Shown here: piece by piece, positions 27,695 to 37,840 of the stretch | How the letters are laid out: every line of letters begins with the position of its first letter | Position numbering within the stretch: the first letter of the stretch is position 1 | Source of the DNA: Halocynthiibacter sp. SDUM655004 | GTDB taxonomy: Bacteria; Pseudomonadota; Alphaproteobacteria; Rhodobacterales; Rhodobacteraceae | Assembly: GCF_026015885.1 (NCBI RefSeq) | Contig: NZ_JAPDUG010000001.1 | Span: 1-64,000 of the forward strand | Direction: 5' to 3' | DNA length: 64,000 bases | The notes under the pieces: model-generated | Seen by the model: only the letters and a program-made list of their open reading frames with translations | Databases searched by the model: none | Told to the model about the DNA's origin: nothing | Made by a program: the position numbers and the translations under genes

Positions 27695-29011
27695 ATGAAA
27701 ATTAACAATGTAATACTTGCGAGTACGCTTAGCGCACTCGTCGGAACGACTGCATTCGCAGACATTTCAATTATGTATCGCGGGCAGTTTGGTTCGTTGA
27801 TCGATCCAGGCATCGACGCATTCGAAGCGGCAACTGGCGAGACTGTTGAACGGATCGCTCTGCCCGTTGATGGATATGACGACCGTATTGCACTTGATAT
27901 CGCCTCTGGAACGGCTCCAGACGTGCTTCATATTGATACTGGGTTCGTTCAGCGTCTTTCTGCAAACGGCAACCTACATGCTCTCAACGGCATGGCCGAT
28001 AAATGGGACCAATGGCAGTATTATCCTGAAGCGACATTGAACGCGACAAGTGTTGGTGGGCAGGTTTACGCGCTTTCGACAGATACCGATGCTCGTATGC
28101 TTTGGTACTCGAAAAAAGCCTTTGAAGCTGCTGGTATTGAAACACCTTGGATGCCGAAAACATGGGATGATGTGTTCGCAGCGGCCGAAGCCATTAAAGA
28201 GGCAACAGGCACACAAAATGCGTTGGTAATTCCTGCTGGCACGAAGCAAGAAGAAGCAACAACCATGCAAGGTTTTTACATGGTTCTGCTTGGTGCAGAC
28301 ACGCCAGAAGGCGACATGAATCGTCTGCGAAATCGCGAAACTGGTCAGTGGATCGGGAAAAGCCCAGCCCTGAAACGTGCGCTTGAATTCTATCACAAAG
28401 CGTACATCGAAGACGGTCTTGCAGAGCCGGGTGATCAATATTCCAACGATGTTGGTGCATTCATGCGCCAAGGGCTAATCGAAGGTGATGTTGGCATTTG
28501 GGCTTCAGGCTCTTGGGAAAACAACTGTATCTGGGATTGCGGCGGTACTAATCTTCCTCCACAAGCCGAACGCGACGAAGTCGTTCATTGGGCTCCATTC
28601 CCAGGGTCGGGTGTTGAGGGCGCTCCCGAATTCTCGAATATTTCGGCTGGCTGGACAATCGCTGTAAACGAAGCGTCTGAGAACAAAGAGCTTGCCGAGC
28701 AACTCCTGATGGCAATCTTTGATCGCGAGAACTTTGAACCTTGGGTGCTTGAAAACGGCCGTATGGCGGTTCGCTCAGACATCGCAGCAACAGACGCTTA
28801 CAAGAGCGATGCATTCTTCGCTGCGGTTACTCCACTGAACGAGAAAACTACCAAGCGTGATGCCGTTCCAGGATACTATTATGTATCTTCGCAAGTTCAA
28901 AAGATGACTGCGGATATTCTTGATGGTGTAAGCGTCGATGATGCGCTCGAGGAATACTACGAAGCGCTCGTAGATGAGTTCGGCGAAGAAGCCGTCGCCG
29001 TTTACGAATAA
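27695..29011 (+). CDS. Sugar ABC transporter substrate-binding protein (CUT1)
   Basis: A 438-residue periplasmic receptor of the carbohydrate uptake 1 type. The signal peptide is about residues 1-22 (ending TTAFA). The mature protein has the family's APDVLHIDTGF segment near 70, WYSKKAFEAAGIETPW near 135 and GDVGIWASGSWE near 270. The ATG at 27695 with GGGAGGA upstream starts the signal; an in-frame ATG at 27617 lies outside it. It begins the transporter block of the sugar-acid locus. Confidence 0.9.
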   Translation: MKINNVILASTLSALVGTTAFADISIMYRGQFGSLIDPGIDAFEAATGETVERIALPVDGYDDRIALDIASGTAPDVLHIDTGFVQRLSANGNLHALNGMADKWDQWQYYPEATLNATSVGGQVYALSTDTDARMLWYSKKAFEAAGIETPWMPKTWDDVFAAAEAIKEATGTQNALVIPAGTKQEEATTMQGFYMVLLGADTPEGDMNRLRNRETGQWIGKSPALKRALEFYHKAYIEDGLAEPGDQYSNDVGAFMRQGLIEGDVGIWASGSWENNCIWDCGGTNLPPQAERDEVVHWAPFPGSGVEGAPEFSNISAGWTIAVNEASENKELAEQLLMAIFDRENFEPWVLENGRMAVRSDIAATDAYKSDAFFAAVTPLNEKTTKRDAVPGYYYVSSQVQKMTADILDGVSVDDALEEYYEALVDEFGEEAVAVYE

Positions 29012-29023
29012 ACGATTGAAAAG

Positions 29024-29050
29024 AGGCGCGGTGCCGACTTTGCCGCGCCT
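29024..29050 (+). other. Stem-loop after the binding-protein gene
   Basis: AGGCGCGG pairs perfectly with CCGCGCCT across an 11-base loop, with weaker pairing (AAG/TTT) beyond. It sits 12 bases after the binding-protein stop and 26 before the permease start. Only three T's follow, so partial termination or mRNA protection is more likely than a full stop. Confidence 0.55.
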
Positions 29051-29076
29051 TTAATCCCTCCAAAAGGACTGACCCT

Positions 29077-29967
29077 ATGCTCGCGTCTGCTCATCCATGG
29101 CTAAAACGAGATTGGCCACTGCTGGTTTGCTTGAGTATCCCTGCGATTTTGGCTGTTGGGTTGCTGCTATACATGGCTGGCTGGGTGTTGGTTATGTCCT
29201 TTACCGACCTTTCATTGTTTGGTCGCAAAGCTACTGAATGGAGCTTCATAGGTTTAGAAAACTATGAGCGTTTGTTCACAAGACGCGGTTTTCTTGAGTC
29301 CCTTTGGGTAACCGTAATTTTTACCTTTTTCTCTTCGATAATCGGCCAAAATATCTTGGGCTTTGTCTTGGCTGGCACATTGCGCAACCAACCGGGTTTA
29401 TTGCGATCATCGATTGAGAGTGCCGTTATACTTGGCTGGGTGCTTCCCGATGTCGTAGCCGCTTTCCTTTGGTCAGCAACATTTACGCCAAATGGACTGG
29501 TCGATCTGGCTATTCTTCAGCCGCTAAGTATTGAGACGCGCAACCTGATCAATGATCACCCGCTGCTCATCGTTATTTTGGCGAATATTTGGAAGGGTAC
29601 GGCATGGTCTTATATTCTTTATTCGGCAGCTCTGGACTCTGTTCCACGCGAAGTTTCCGAGGCAGCAAAGGTTGATGGCGCGACCCCGATGCAGCGGATG
29701 TTCTTTATCACGCTGCCAATGATCAAATCTCACATCGCAACGAACTGTTTGTTCATCACGATTGGTTCGTTTGTTTACTTCCCGCTGATTTTCGCACTGA
29801 CAGGGGGCGGACCTGGAACCAAGACCCAAGTGCTTTCGATCTTTGTTTACAACGAAAGTTTCTCCGTCGGCAAACTCGGGTACGGAAGCGCTATCTCTGT
29901 GGCCATGCTGATTATCGTGGCGATCATGTCAATCTTCTACGTGCGCTTGCTGCGCGAGCCGAAATAG
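29077..29967 (+). CDS. Sugar ABC transporter permease (MalF/UgpA type)
   Basis: A 296-residue membrane protein with six hydrophobic segments and the EAA loop SEAAKVDGATPMQRMFFITLP near residues 190-210. The following GGGPGTKTQVLS is typical of the first CUT1 permease. The ATG at 29077 lies 11 bases before the second permease's partner block and after AAAAGGA. Confidence 0.92.
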   Translation: MLASAHPWLKRDWPLLVCLSIPAILAVGLLLYMAGWVLVMSFTDLSLFGRKATEWSFIGLENYERLFTRRGFLESLWVTVIFTFFSSIIGQNILGFVLAGTLRNQPGLLRSSIESAVILGWVLPDVVAAFLWSATFTPNGLVDLAILQPLSIETRNLINDHPLLIVILANIWKGTAWSYILYSAALDSVPREVSEAAKVDGATPMQRMFFITLPMIKSHIATNCLFITIGSFVYFPLIFALTGGGPGTKTQVLSIFVYNESFSVGKLGYGSAISVAMLIIVAIMSIFYVRLLREPK

Positions 29968-29977
29968 AGACAAAACC

Positions 29978-30790
29978 ATGCAAGATACGCAAAAATCATA
30001 CACAACAGCGATAATTCTGGCTCTTATTGCATTGATCTGGGTTAGCCCATTCTCATGGCTCGCAGTGAATGCTGTTAACCCCGAAGCAGACGGGAGCCTA
30101 AGCTGGCCGAATTCAGTTGGATTTCAGAATTTTGCTGAAGCCATGTCCGGCCAGGCGGGTGGCCAGTTTATGAACTCGCTATTCCTTTCGATACTAACAT
30201 CTACACTCACGGTTATCATCGCGGTTTTCGCCGCCTATCCTTTGTCACGACTAAAGATCCCGGGGCGGAATGCTTTCCTTTGGGCGCTGGTTCTGTTGCG
30301 TATGCTGCCAGCGACAGGCGTGATTGTTCCGATCTTCTTTACGGCGAAATCGACAGGGATGTTGAATTTGGTGGGCGTCGCCATCGCAATTACGATGCTG
30401 AACCTGCCATTCACCTTGCTTCTGCTAAAGAACTTCTTTGATACAGTTCCGGTTGAGCTCGAAGAAGCGGCGTATTCAGAGGGCGCGTCATTCTTCCAGA
30501 TCATGCGAAACGTCATGTTACCCATGTCGCGCGCTGGCATTGCAGTGGTTTGGTTCTTCTCTTTTACCACCGCATGGAACGAGTTTTTGCTCCCGCTCAT
30601 CTTTGTGCGAAAGACCGCGGATTTCCCAATGTCAGTTGGCCTCTTTGCATCCTTTGGGGAGCACAGTTCGGTCAACTACGGCTTCTTGGCATCGTACTCA
30701 ATTCTATACGCAGTACCTGCAGTAGCGGTTTACTTCTTGCTGCGGCGCAATCTCAACACAGGGTTTGCTGGAGTGGGGGTTAAAGGATGA
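29978..30790 (+). CDS. Sugar ABC transporter permease (MalG/UgpE type)
   Basis: A 270-residue membrane protein with six hydrophobic segments; the EAA loop is EEAAYSEGASFFQIMRNVMLP near 160-180 and the end GFAGVGVKG is the characteristic MalG-type C terminus. It follows the first permease by 10 bases. Confidence 0.92.
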   Translation: MQDTQKSYTTAIILALIALIWVSPFSWLAVNAVNPEADGSLSWPNSVGFQNFAEAMSGQAGGQFMNSLFLSILTSTLTVIIAVFAAYPLSRLKIPGRNAFLWALVLLRMLPATGVIVPIFFTAKSTGMLNLVGVAIAITMLNLPFTLLLLKNFFDTVPVELEEAAYSEGASFFQIMRNVMLPMSRAGIAVVWFFSFTTAWNEFLLPLIFVRKTADFPMSVGLFASFGEHSSVNYGFLASYSILYAVPAVAVYFLLRRNLNTGFAGVGVKG

Positions 30791-30868
30791 TTTTGCCTTC
30801 AAGCTTCGCCCAGACTCTCCGGCTGAAGTCCGGTTCTCCTCAAGTATCCAATAGAAAGGGCTTCTGAA

Positions 30869-31993
30869 ATGTCCGGCGTATCCCTTCGCAATGTTCGTAA
30901 ATCCTACGGAAATCATGAAGTCATTCACGGAATTGACCTTGAGATTGACCCAGGCGATTTCATTGTATTCGTTGGCCCTTCTGGCTGCGGAAAATCGACC
31001 CTCCTGCGCATGATTGCGGGGCTTGAGGGCATCACCGATGGCACAATTTCCATCGAAGGAAACGTTGTTAACGATGTTCCCTCTCCTCAGCGCGGCATCT
31101 CTATGGTGTTTCAGTCCTATGCGCTCTACCCGCATATGACCGTGCAACAGAACATGGCTTTCGGCCTAAAGTTGCGTCGCACTCCAATTGAGCGGATCAA
31201 AGAAACCGTTGGAGCGGCGGCGAAATCTTTGCAGCTTGATAGCTATATTGATCGTTTTCCCAAAGCTTTGTCTGGCGGACAACGGCAGCGCGTCGCGATC
31301 GGTAGGGCCATTGTGCGCGAACCAAAGGTGTTCTTGTTTGATGAACCACTGTCGAACCTAGACGCAGCTCTACGTAACCAAACCCGCATCGAAATTGCGC
31401 GCCTGCACCGAAGCATGGATGCGACGATGATTTATGTAACGCATGATCAGATCGAAGCCCTTACCCTCGCAACTAAAATTGCGGTTCTGAAGGATGGTGT
31501 GTTGCAACAGTTCGCGACACCGGATGAAATCTATAACCGTCCTGCCAACGTATTCGTGGCAGGTTTCATGGGGGCACCTCCAATGAACCTTATTGACGGG
31601 ACGATAGAGGAAACCGCCGACGGAGAGTTGCACATTCGTTTGGCGCGAAAGGAACTTGGCGATGTGCTAATTCCGCTTAAAAACGTGCCCGAGCATCGCA
31701 AGCGGCTTGGCCAGCCCGTCGTTTTCGGCCTCCGACCAGAGGCGATTTCGCTGGCGGCAGAGTCTAGCGATGCTTCTCTTTCAAAAATCGAATGCAAGAT
31801 CGATTACGTTGAAGTAACGGGCGCCGACCGTATTACAGTTTGCGATTTTTCAGAAGGCCGGATGTTCGCAAGGCTCCCCGCTGGCGCAGACGTAAGTGAG
31901 GGAGATCAGGTGACCTTCCACTTCAACGCAGACAACATAAGCCTTTTTGACAAGGACACCGGGCTTCGTATCGAAAGTGCTCAGAATGCTTAG
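30869..31993 (+). CDS. Sugar ABC transporter ATP-binding protein (UgpC/MsmK type)
   Basis: A 374-residue ATPase with Walker [10 protein letters not shown] (about 37-45), signature LSGGQRQR (about 135), Walker [13 protein letters not shown] (about 155) and a C-terminal OB-fold regulatory domain (about 240-370). It energises the preceding permeases. It starts 78 bases after the second permease, with AAAGGGC upstream. Confidence 0.93.
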   Translation: MSGVSLRNVRKSYGNHEVIHGIDLEIDPGDFIVFVGPSGCGKSTLLRMIAGLEGITDGTISIEGNVVNDVPSPQRGISMVFQSYALYPHMTVQQNMAFGLKLRRTPIERIKETVGAAAKSLQLDSYIDRFPKALSGGQRQRVAIGRAIVREPKVFLFDEPLSNLDAALRNQTRIEIARLHRSMDATMIYVTHDQIEALTLATKIAVLKDGVLQQFATPDEIYNRPANVFVAGFMGAPPMNLIDGTIEETADGELHIRLARKELGDVLIPLKNVPEHRKRLGQPVVFGLRPEAISLAAESSDASLSKIECKIDYVEVTGADRITVCDFSEGRMFARLPAGADVSEGDQVTFHFNADNISLFDKDTGLRIESAQNA

Positions 31994-32029
31994 ATCAGCA
32001 AAAGGCGAAATACCATTTGGAGCGGTGGA

Positions 32030-32869
32030 ATGAAGATAGCGATTACAGGCGCGCGCGGAGGGTTTGGCCCGTATGTCGTGCGCGCCGCTCAGTCCGCCGG
32101 GCACTCAGTTATTAGCATCGACAAAACGCCGCCACAGGGCGCCATTAGTGGCGTTGAGACTGCCACGTTCAATGTTGATGATTATGACAAAACTCTTGCG
32201 GCCTTTAGGGGGTGCGAAGGCGTCATACATCTCGCGGCAATTCCCGCAGCAGGGATTGAAGCTGACCATATTACACATAATCAAAATGTTGCTGGCTCCT
32301 ACAACGTTTTGCGGGCAGCGGGCGAATTGGGAATTGATCACGTTTGCAACGCATCGAGTGTAAATGCGATTGGATTTGCCTATAGCCGTAGCCCTCGTTT
32401 TTCTTATTTCCCGATTGATGAGGACTATCCGACTCTGAACGAAGATCCATACGCCCTGTCAAAATGGATTTGCGAGCTTCAAGCCGACAGCATCGCGCGG
32501 CGGTACGAAACAATGCGCATTGTGAGCGTTCGGCTTCATTGGATCGTCGAGAGCGTTACGCGAGCGAAAGAGGCGTGGAAAGAGATGCCCGCGTCCAAAC
32601 ACCTATGGGCTTGGACGCCAGCGCGTGCTGCTGCAAAGGCCTGCGTTGACTGTCTTGCGTTAGGCGGAACAGGGCATGACGTGGTGAACCTTGTTGCGCC
32701 CGAAACAACCGAAACAACACCAAGCGCAGAGCTTGCTCAGAAACATTTCCCTGACACGGAGTTGCGAAAGCCACTCGTTCGGAACATCAGCTTTTTTGAC
32801 ACAGAGAAAGCGCAGAACCTGTTGAAGTGGAACGATCTTTGCCATGCAGAAAGCACAGAGAATCCATGA
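32030..32869 (+). CDS. NAD(P)-dependent sugar dehydrogenase/epimerase (extended SDR)
   Basis: A 279-residue Rossmann-fold enzyme. The motif TGARGGFG is at 6-13, HLAAIPAAG near 70 and the catalytic YALSK near 144-148, with a Ser in NASSVNAIG upstream. The layout resembles uronate dehydrogenase and nucleotide-sugar epimerase-like enzymes; given the neighbouring mannonate dehydratase and sugar transporter, oxidation of an aldose or uronate is likely, but the exact substrate is unknown. GGAGCGGTGGA precedes the ATG. Confidence 0.82.
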   Translation: MKIAITGARGGFGPYVVRAAQSAGHSVISIDKTPPQGAISGVETATFNVDDYDKTLAAFRGCEGVIHLAAIPAAGIEADHITHNQNVAGSYNVLRAAGELGIDHVCNASSVNAIGFAYSRSPRFSYFPIDEDYPTLNEDPYALSKWICELQADSIARRYETMRIVSVRLHWIVESVTRAKEAWKEMPASKHLWAWTPARAAAKACVDCLALGGTGHDVVNLVAPETTETTPSAELAQKHFPDTELRKPLVRNISFFDTEKAQNLLKWNDLCHAESTENP

Positions 32870-32922
32870 ACAAACAATTACTTAAGCAATCCCAGTTGTC
32901 CGCTCTAGCGAGGAAAGAAAAA

Positions 32923-34131
32923 ATGAAAATCAAGGATATCCGAGTCATTGTCACCTCGCCTGGACAAAACTTCGTAACCGTTAAGATTATCACTGATGAG
33001 GGTATTTACGGTGTTGGAGATGCAACGCTCAACGGGCGCGAGCTTGCGGTTGCGACCTACCTCGAGAAACATGTTGTTCCCTGTCTTCTCGGAAGAGATG
33101 CTTCGCGTATCGAGGATATTTGGCAGTACCTCTATCGTGGAGGGTATTGGAGACGGGGGCCGGTTACCATGGCCGCGATCTCAGCAATCGATATGGCGCT
33201 TTGGGACATCAAAGCCAAGGCGTGCAACATGCCACTTTACCAATTGTTGGGTGGCGCGTCTCGCGAGAAGATCATGATCTATACGCATGCACACGGATCA
33301 ACAATTGAAGAGACCGTCGAGGCAGTCGTCCAAAAGAAAGAAGAGGGCTTTCAGGCGATCAGGGTGCAATGCGGTGTTCCCGGGCTTGATCGTATCTATG
33401 GCATTAGCAAACTGAACTCTGGGCCACGGCCTGATGGCGGCTTTCTCCCCGACGAAGACATTTGGTCGACGGAGAAATACCTGCCGTTCATTCCCAAAGT
33501 TTTTGAGCGTCTGCGCGATGTTCTTGGATGGGATACGCATTTGTTGCATGACGCCCATCATCGCCTCTCACCGATCGAGGCAGCGCGACTGGGCAAGGAT
33601 CTGGAGCCTTACAGGTTGTTTTGGCTAGAGGATGCGGTTGCCGCGGAAGATCAAGAAAACTTCCGACATGTACGCAACCACACGACCACGCCTCTCGCCG
33701 TCGGAGAAGTATTCAATTCAATCTGGGATGCACGCGACCTCATTCGAGAGCAATTGATCGACTACATCCGCACAACATCTTGCCACGCTGGTGGCGTAAC
33801 AGGGTTGCGTCGGATTTTTGATTATGCCGCGATGCACAATGTAAAAACGGGTTGTCACGGCCCGGGGGATGTTTCGCCAATAACAATGGGCGTGAATACA
33901 CATCTTGGCTTGTGGGTCCCTAACTACGGCATTCAAGAATTTGCGGACTATTGCCCTCAAGTCATGGATGTATTCCCAAGCACATGGACACATAACAAGG
34001 GCTTCATGCACCCAGGTGATGTGCCGGGGCACGGCGTAGATATCGACGAAGAACTGGCAGCCCGTTTCCCGTATGAGCGCGCATACCTCCCAGTAAATCG
34101 GCTAGAAGATGGCACTCTTTGGCATTGGTAG
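32923..34131 (+). CDS. manD: D-mannonate dehydratase (enolase superfamily, RspA/ManD)
   Basis: A 402-residue enzyme that dehydrates D-mannonate (in some relatives D-gluconate) to 2-keto-3-deoxygluconate with Mg2+. It matches ManD along its length: GDATLNGRE near 28-36, [11 protein letters not shown] near 75-85, [19 protein letters not shown] near 208-226, CHGPGDVSP near 308 and the invariant end [13 protein letters not shown]. The start at 32923 has AGGAAAG upstream and coincides with the family N terminus [10 protein letters not shown]; an in-frame ATG at 32827 overlaps the upstream gene. Last gene of the locus. Confidence 0.92.
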   Translation: MKIKDIRVIVTSPGQNFVTVKIITDEGIYGVGDATLNGRELAVATYLEKHVVPCLLGRDASRIEDIWQYLYRGGYWRRGPVTMAAISAIDMALWDIKAKACNMPLYQLLGGASREKIMIYTHAHGSTIEETVEAVVQKKEEGFQAIRVQCGVPGLDRIYGISKLNSGPRPDGGFLPDEDIWSTEKYLPFIPKVFERLRDVLGWDTHLLHDAHHRLSPIEAARLGKDLEPYRLFWLEDAVAAEDQENFRHVRNHTTTPLAVGEVFNSIWDARDLIREQLIDYIRTTSCHAGGVTGLRRIFDYAAMHNVKTGCHGPGDVSPITMGVNTHLGLWVPNYGIQEFADYCPQVMDVFPSTWTHNKGFMHPGDVPGHGVDIDEELAARFPYERAYLPVNRLEDGTLWHW

Positions 34132-34228
34132 AGAAAGTGTTTTCGATGCCTTAAACCCGCAAAGCTGTACCAACGTTTGTTGAACATAAAAGCTTCGAGG
34201 TTTGGCACGAAAACGGTATTCAGTTGTG

Positions 34229-34720
34229 CTAGAGTTCCAAAGTCATCTCGTGCCAAGTCATGCCACCATGATCAGAGACCGATGGCCGCAGATAGGTGTA
34301 CCCAAACTTCTCATAGAGCGGCACATAATGCTCTTTGCACATGAGGTAGATTGTTGATTTGTCCATCCTTCGCATACGCCCAATGAACTCGTCCATCAGC
34401 GCACGTGAATGGCCCCGACCTTGCTCTTTAGGGTCGACCACAACGGACATGATAACGACGTTAGGTGCTTCGGGGTCATGCCCGACAAGTTCTTTGAAGT
34501 CCTCGTCAGACATCTCAACTTCATACGCGCACCCACAATTGATGAAGCCGACAACCTTGCCGTCCAGCTCCAGTATAAGAAAGCCCTCTGGGTAGGTCTG
34601 AATCCGTTTGGAGATTTTGGCGTAGGTTGCGGCTTCATCACCTTCGTAGGCCGCGGCCTCAATCGCAAAGCAAGAGGCAGCATCTGAAATATTTGCTTCT
34701 CGAAAATTTCGCTCAACCAT
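34229..34720 (-). CDS. GNAT-family N-acetyltransferase
   Basis: A 163-residue acetyltransferase of the arylalkylamine/serotonin acetyltransferase-like group: the acetyl-CoA loop is PKEQGRGHSRALM near residues 98-110 and LYEKFGYTY near 137 is the usual C-terminal strand. The substrate is unknown. It follows a second acetyltransferase gene by 15 bases, and the pair is convergent with manD. Confidence 0.85.
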   Translation of the reverse strand: MVERNFREANISDAASCFAIEAAAYEGDEAATYAKISKRIQTYPEGFLILELDGKVVGFINCGCAYEVEMSDEDFKELVGHDPEAPNVVIMSVVVDPKEQGRGHSRALMDEFIGRMRRMDKSTIYLMCKEHYVPLYEKFGYTYLRPSVSDHGGMTWHEMTLEL

Positions 34721-34735
34721 CTGGCACCTAACTTT

Positions 34736-35350
34736 TCAATTGTTTGGCAATGGTTTCACCATAAGCACCCAGTTTTCTTCTGGTCCGTCCCAATCTCCGT
34801 TTGTCATGGGACGCCGAGCCAACTCCGAGAAACCCCATTTCTGATAGAGTCGGATCGCGCCGGTGTTATTATTGGCAACGGCGAGTGCAATAGATGCGTG
34901 GTGGCCCTCACGTGCGAGTTTTTCAGCCTGTTGCATCAGCAACGCTGCATGCCCCCGACCGCGATACTCGGGGAGAGTTGCGATAACGTTAAGGCACCAA
35001 CACCCTGGAACCATGTTCTCAAGCTCGACGAGGGGAACCCAAATCGGGTCCACGCCATCTGTTGGAACCGGTTCTGTTGGGTGCGGTTGCCCCATGAGAA
35101 CGGCCTCGACCCCGTCGCCTTGATCCAGCACAATCACAACCCAACCAGAATCCACTTGGTCAAGCTGTTGCAATCGCCCCAACTCCCAAGGATCCCCGCC
35201 CTTGCCAGACGCTTTTGCCCAGATGTTGAACAGCAATCCCCCTGACGCCATGTCATTTGGTCGCGCCACAGTGTGAGCATCGTCAGGATGGAATAGCTGC
35301 AAAGGTGGCGCAATTGCTGCTGTAGATTTTGGACTTTTCGGTGCTTGCAT
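34736..35350 (-). CDS. GNAT-family N-acetyltransferase
   Basis: A 204-residue acetyltransferase with a 30-residue Pro/Ala-rich N-terminal extension. The acetyl-CoA loop PEYRGRGHAALLM lies near 128-140 and NNTGAIRLYQKWGF near 164-177, the usual GNAT C-terminal motif. The substrate is unknown. Upstream gene of a two-acetyltransferase operon. Confidence 0.83.
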   Translation of the reverse strand: MQAPKSPKSTAAIAPPLQLFHPDDAHTVARPNDMASGGLLFNIWAKASGKGGDPWELGRLQQLDQVDSGWVVIVLDQGDGVEAVLMGQPHPTEPVPTDGVDPIWVPLVELENMVPGCWCLNVIATLPEYRGRGHAALLMQQAEKLAREGHHASIALAVANNNTGAIRLYQKWGFSELARRPMTNGDWDGPEENWVLMVKPLPNN

Positions 35351-35605
35351 TAGGCGAGTATAGCGGACTTTCGTTTAGTACTCACATACAGAGCGGCTTG
35401 GGCTGTTGGAAATCATACTCGGCAACCTCGTTGAGTCTGGCCGAGAAATGTCGATGGGTAAAATTGTAGAGATTATCCCTGCCGTAGTTGCCTTACCCAA
35501 ACTCACAGGAGTTTCCGCTTTTTCGTCAGGTTCAAAAAAGTTTGTTACGCGTGAAAGCAACCGCTGTTCGCTATTTCTTTCAAACAATCGCTACGTTTGC
35601 AGAGC

Positions 35606-36796
35606 TTACTCGACAGGCGTTCCAAAGATGGTGGCGGCAACGCCTAGAATAGCCATGACTGTGAAACCGATCGCGTAGGTTTTCGCGTTATTTCGCCAGG
35701 CTCGAATTGCGGCGATGGTAGCTTGTAGGGAATAATATAGCGCGAAGGCCCTTGATGCGTAGCTGATGATTTCAAAAATGTCGGCAGTCCAAGTTAACAA
35801 CAAGCCGATGCCGGCTAGTAATGCATAAGCCAACTTTTCGGAGACAACACCATTGGTGGCTTCGGCAAACAAGCCTCCAGAGCCGCTCGTGTCTGCGATG
35901 GCTGCGCTGAACTGTGCGCTTAGTGCGGCAACAACTAAAAGAAGCGGTAGAATAGGAGCAACGACATGCATCATGTCGATGATTGCTGTTTCATTTAGTG
36001 AATTGGGGTCGGTATCGAATGCATAGGTCAATAGGACGATGTAGACGCAGTAGATGCCGGTTGCGATCCACTGTGCTAGTCGCATAGAGCGAATTCGCGT
36101 GGGAGCGTCATAGGTATTGCCAAGATAGCGCGATGTCTCAAAACCTTGCACCGTCACAATCAGCCCTGCCATTAGTGCAAGTCCAGCCCAGCCGGACACA
36201 CGGGGTGTATCGAAATGCAGAGCGTTCTGGTTTGCAACGTCTCCGAAATGAACGGCAAGGCCAAATAGAAGCCCTGCGATAATTGCCAGTTTCAAGCCAA
36301 CGGAAACCTGTTCCATCCGTTCAAGCGCTGTGTAGCCTCGGGTCATTCCAGTAAACAGGATCAAGAGAAATACTGCAGACGTCAGCAAATTGGCGTGAAA
36401 ATGGTCGTTCAATTGGGTGAGGCTCACACCAAATGCGCCGAAAAGGTTGAGGTAATATGCAACCGAAATAATGAACGCAAACGCCAGAACGCCCGATGCG
36501 GCGGTTTCGAGCCTTACAAGTAATTTGGAGGGTGCTGGTTCTGTTTCTGCGTCATGGATATTGTAGCGGATCGCACTGCCGAAGAAATACGCAACTGCGC
36601 ACAATCCGATCATGATGATTGGAGCATAGCCACCGTAGCTGACATCAAGGATCGGACCAAGAACGAGGAAGCCACTTCCAATTATCGAGGCCAATGGCGT
36701 GATCGTTGCCCGCCAAAGTCGTGAGTCGGCCACTCGCGGCCAGATAAGCAACGCACCGAATATCGTGACGACCAAAAGGATTAAGGCGTTAAGCAT
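35606..36796 (-). CDS. APC-like integral membrane protein
   Basis: A 396-residue protein with about ten to eleven hydrophobic segments. The early IIGSGFLVLGPIL near 37-49 resembles the G-S-G substrate segment of the amino acid/polyamine/organocation superfamily, and QGFETSRYLGNTYDAPTRIRSMRLAQW near 215-240 (in pieces) resembles the loop after helix 6 of such transporters. It is probably a secondary transporter; the substrate is unknown. No clear ribosome binding site precedes the ATG. No partner gene is close. Confidence 0.7.
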   Translation of the reverse strand: MLNALILLVVTIFGALLIWPRVADSRLWRATITPLASIIGSGFLVLGPILDVSYGGYAPIIMIGLCAVAYFFGSAIRYNIHDAETEPAPSKLLVRLETAASGVLAFAFIISVAYYLNLFGAFGVSLTQLNDHFHANLLTSAVFLLILFTGMTRGYTALERMEQVSVGLKLAIIAGLLFGLAVHFGDVANQNALHFDTPRVSGWAGLALMAGLIVTVQGFETSRYLGNTYDAPTRIRSMRLAQWIATGIYCVYIVLLTYAFDTDPNSLNETAIIDMMHVVAPILPLLLVVAALSAQFSAAIADTSGSGGLFAEATNGVVSEKLAYALLAGIGLLLTWTADIFEIISYASRAFALYYSLQATIAAIRAWRNNAKTYAIGFTVMAILGVAATIFGTPVE

Positions 36797-36945
36797 AAGG
36801 TGATAAAACCGAACGGGCTCTTACTAGGCAGTCGTGGAGTAGCCCTGAGAAGCGTTTATGCATGGTCTACCTTTCCGGACCGCTCAATTACATACAGCTA
36901 TATTAAGGGCAAACACGGCAAATTCGCGAAGCCGCGAAGGCAAGC

Positions 36946-37836
36946 TTATTCAACTGCAGACCAATCGGAGTTTGGATCATAAGTGGTTATCTCTGCGGTT
37001 TGGTCGAGTGTTTCGGGGCCAAAGTCGGCCTCGTACACAATACCGTTCTCGCCAACCATAAATGAGTGGATGCCTGTCTCTCCATACTCTGCGGGTACAG
37101 CGAGTAGGGCGTGCCCGGCGATAAATTTATCACCGACAAAGTAGGAGTGGGCTCCTCCGGGCGCATTCTCTCCTTGTCCTTGCAAGATTGAATAGGTGTA
37201 CCCAAGAAATGGTTCGGCTTCATAGTCTGCTTCGCCATCACTCCAACCAGTGGCCGCCGCTCTTGCGAGTGCTGCGCCGACAAATCCTTCGTCCTCCGGC
37301 CAGAACAATCCGTTTCGCTCGCCGGGGTCGGAAATGATGGTCTGGGCGAACTCCATAACCCCATCACCGTTGTGGTCGACAAGGCGGAAGGCCGCCTGAA
37401 GGTCAACGTAGGCTTCTAGTAAATCGATAACTTCAAGTTCGTTTAAGCCGATTTCGCGAGCCGATAGCTCTTCAATTCCGGCCTCTATGTCGAAGCGCCA
37501 GCCGTCCGCTGTGCGAGAAATCGGAATTGGAAATGGCCAGCTATCTTCACCCAACAGAAGTACAACTTCATTTTCTTGGGGCTGAAAACGGTAGCCTTCG
37601 GCATACATGCTAAGCACGTCTTGCCGCCTCTGTTGATCTTCTGCGGGATCTCCGGTTCCGATCAGATCTTCGGCTTCCGGCCCGAAAATAGTAAGCAGCT
37701 CACTTTGATTGTTGGCCTCTAAAGCTCCGACGAATGCCTCCAGTGCAGCTTGCGGGGTGTCAAATCGAGCGCCTTCCGAGAGCGCTGGGCTTGTTGTTGC
37801 AGCAAGCAACAAAACTGAAAATGCCGTTCTACGCAT
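36946..37836 (-). CDS. DUF2950-family exported protein
   Basis: A 296-residue protein with a short signal peptide (about residues 1-20, ending PALS). The rest matches the DUF2950 pattern: FDTPQAALEAFVGAL near 24-38, LLGEDSWPFPIPI near 95, YVDLQAAFR near 135 and FVGDKFIAGHALLAVPAEYG near 230. Its function is not established. GGAG lies eight bases upstream of the ATG at 37836. It follows the DUF3300 gene with a four-base gap, a pair often seen together. Confidence 0.85.
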   Translation of the reverse strand: MRRTAFSVLLLAATTSPALSEGARFDTPQAALEAFVGALEANNQSELLTIFGPEAEDLIGTGDPAEDQQRRQDVLSMYAEGYRFQPQENEVVLLLGEDSWPFPIPISRTADGWRFDIEAGIEELSAREIGLNELEVIDLLEAYVDLQAAFRLVDHNGDGVMEFAQTIISDPGERNGLFWPEDEGFVGAALARAAATGWSDGEADYEAEPFLGYTYSILQGQGENAPGGAHSYFVGDKFIAGHALLAVPAEYGETGIHSFMVGENGIVYEADFGPETLDQTAEITTYDPNSDWSAVE

Positions 37837-37840
37837 ACTA

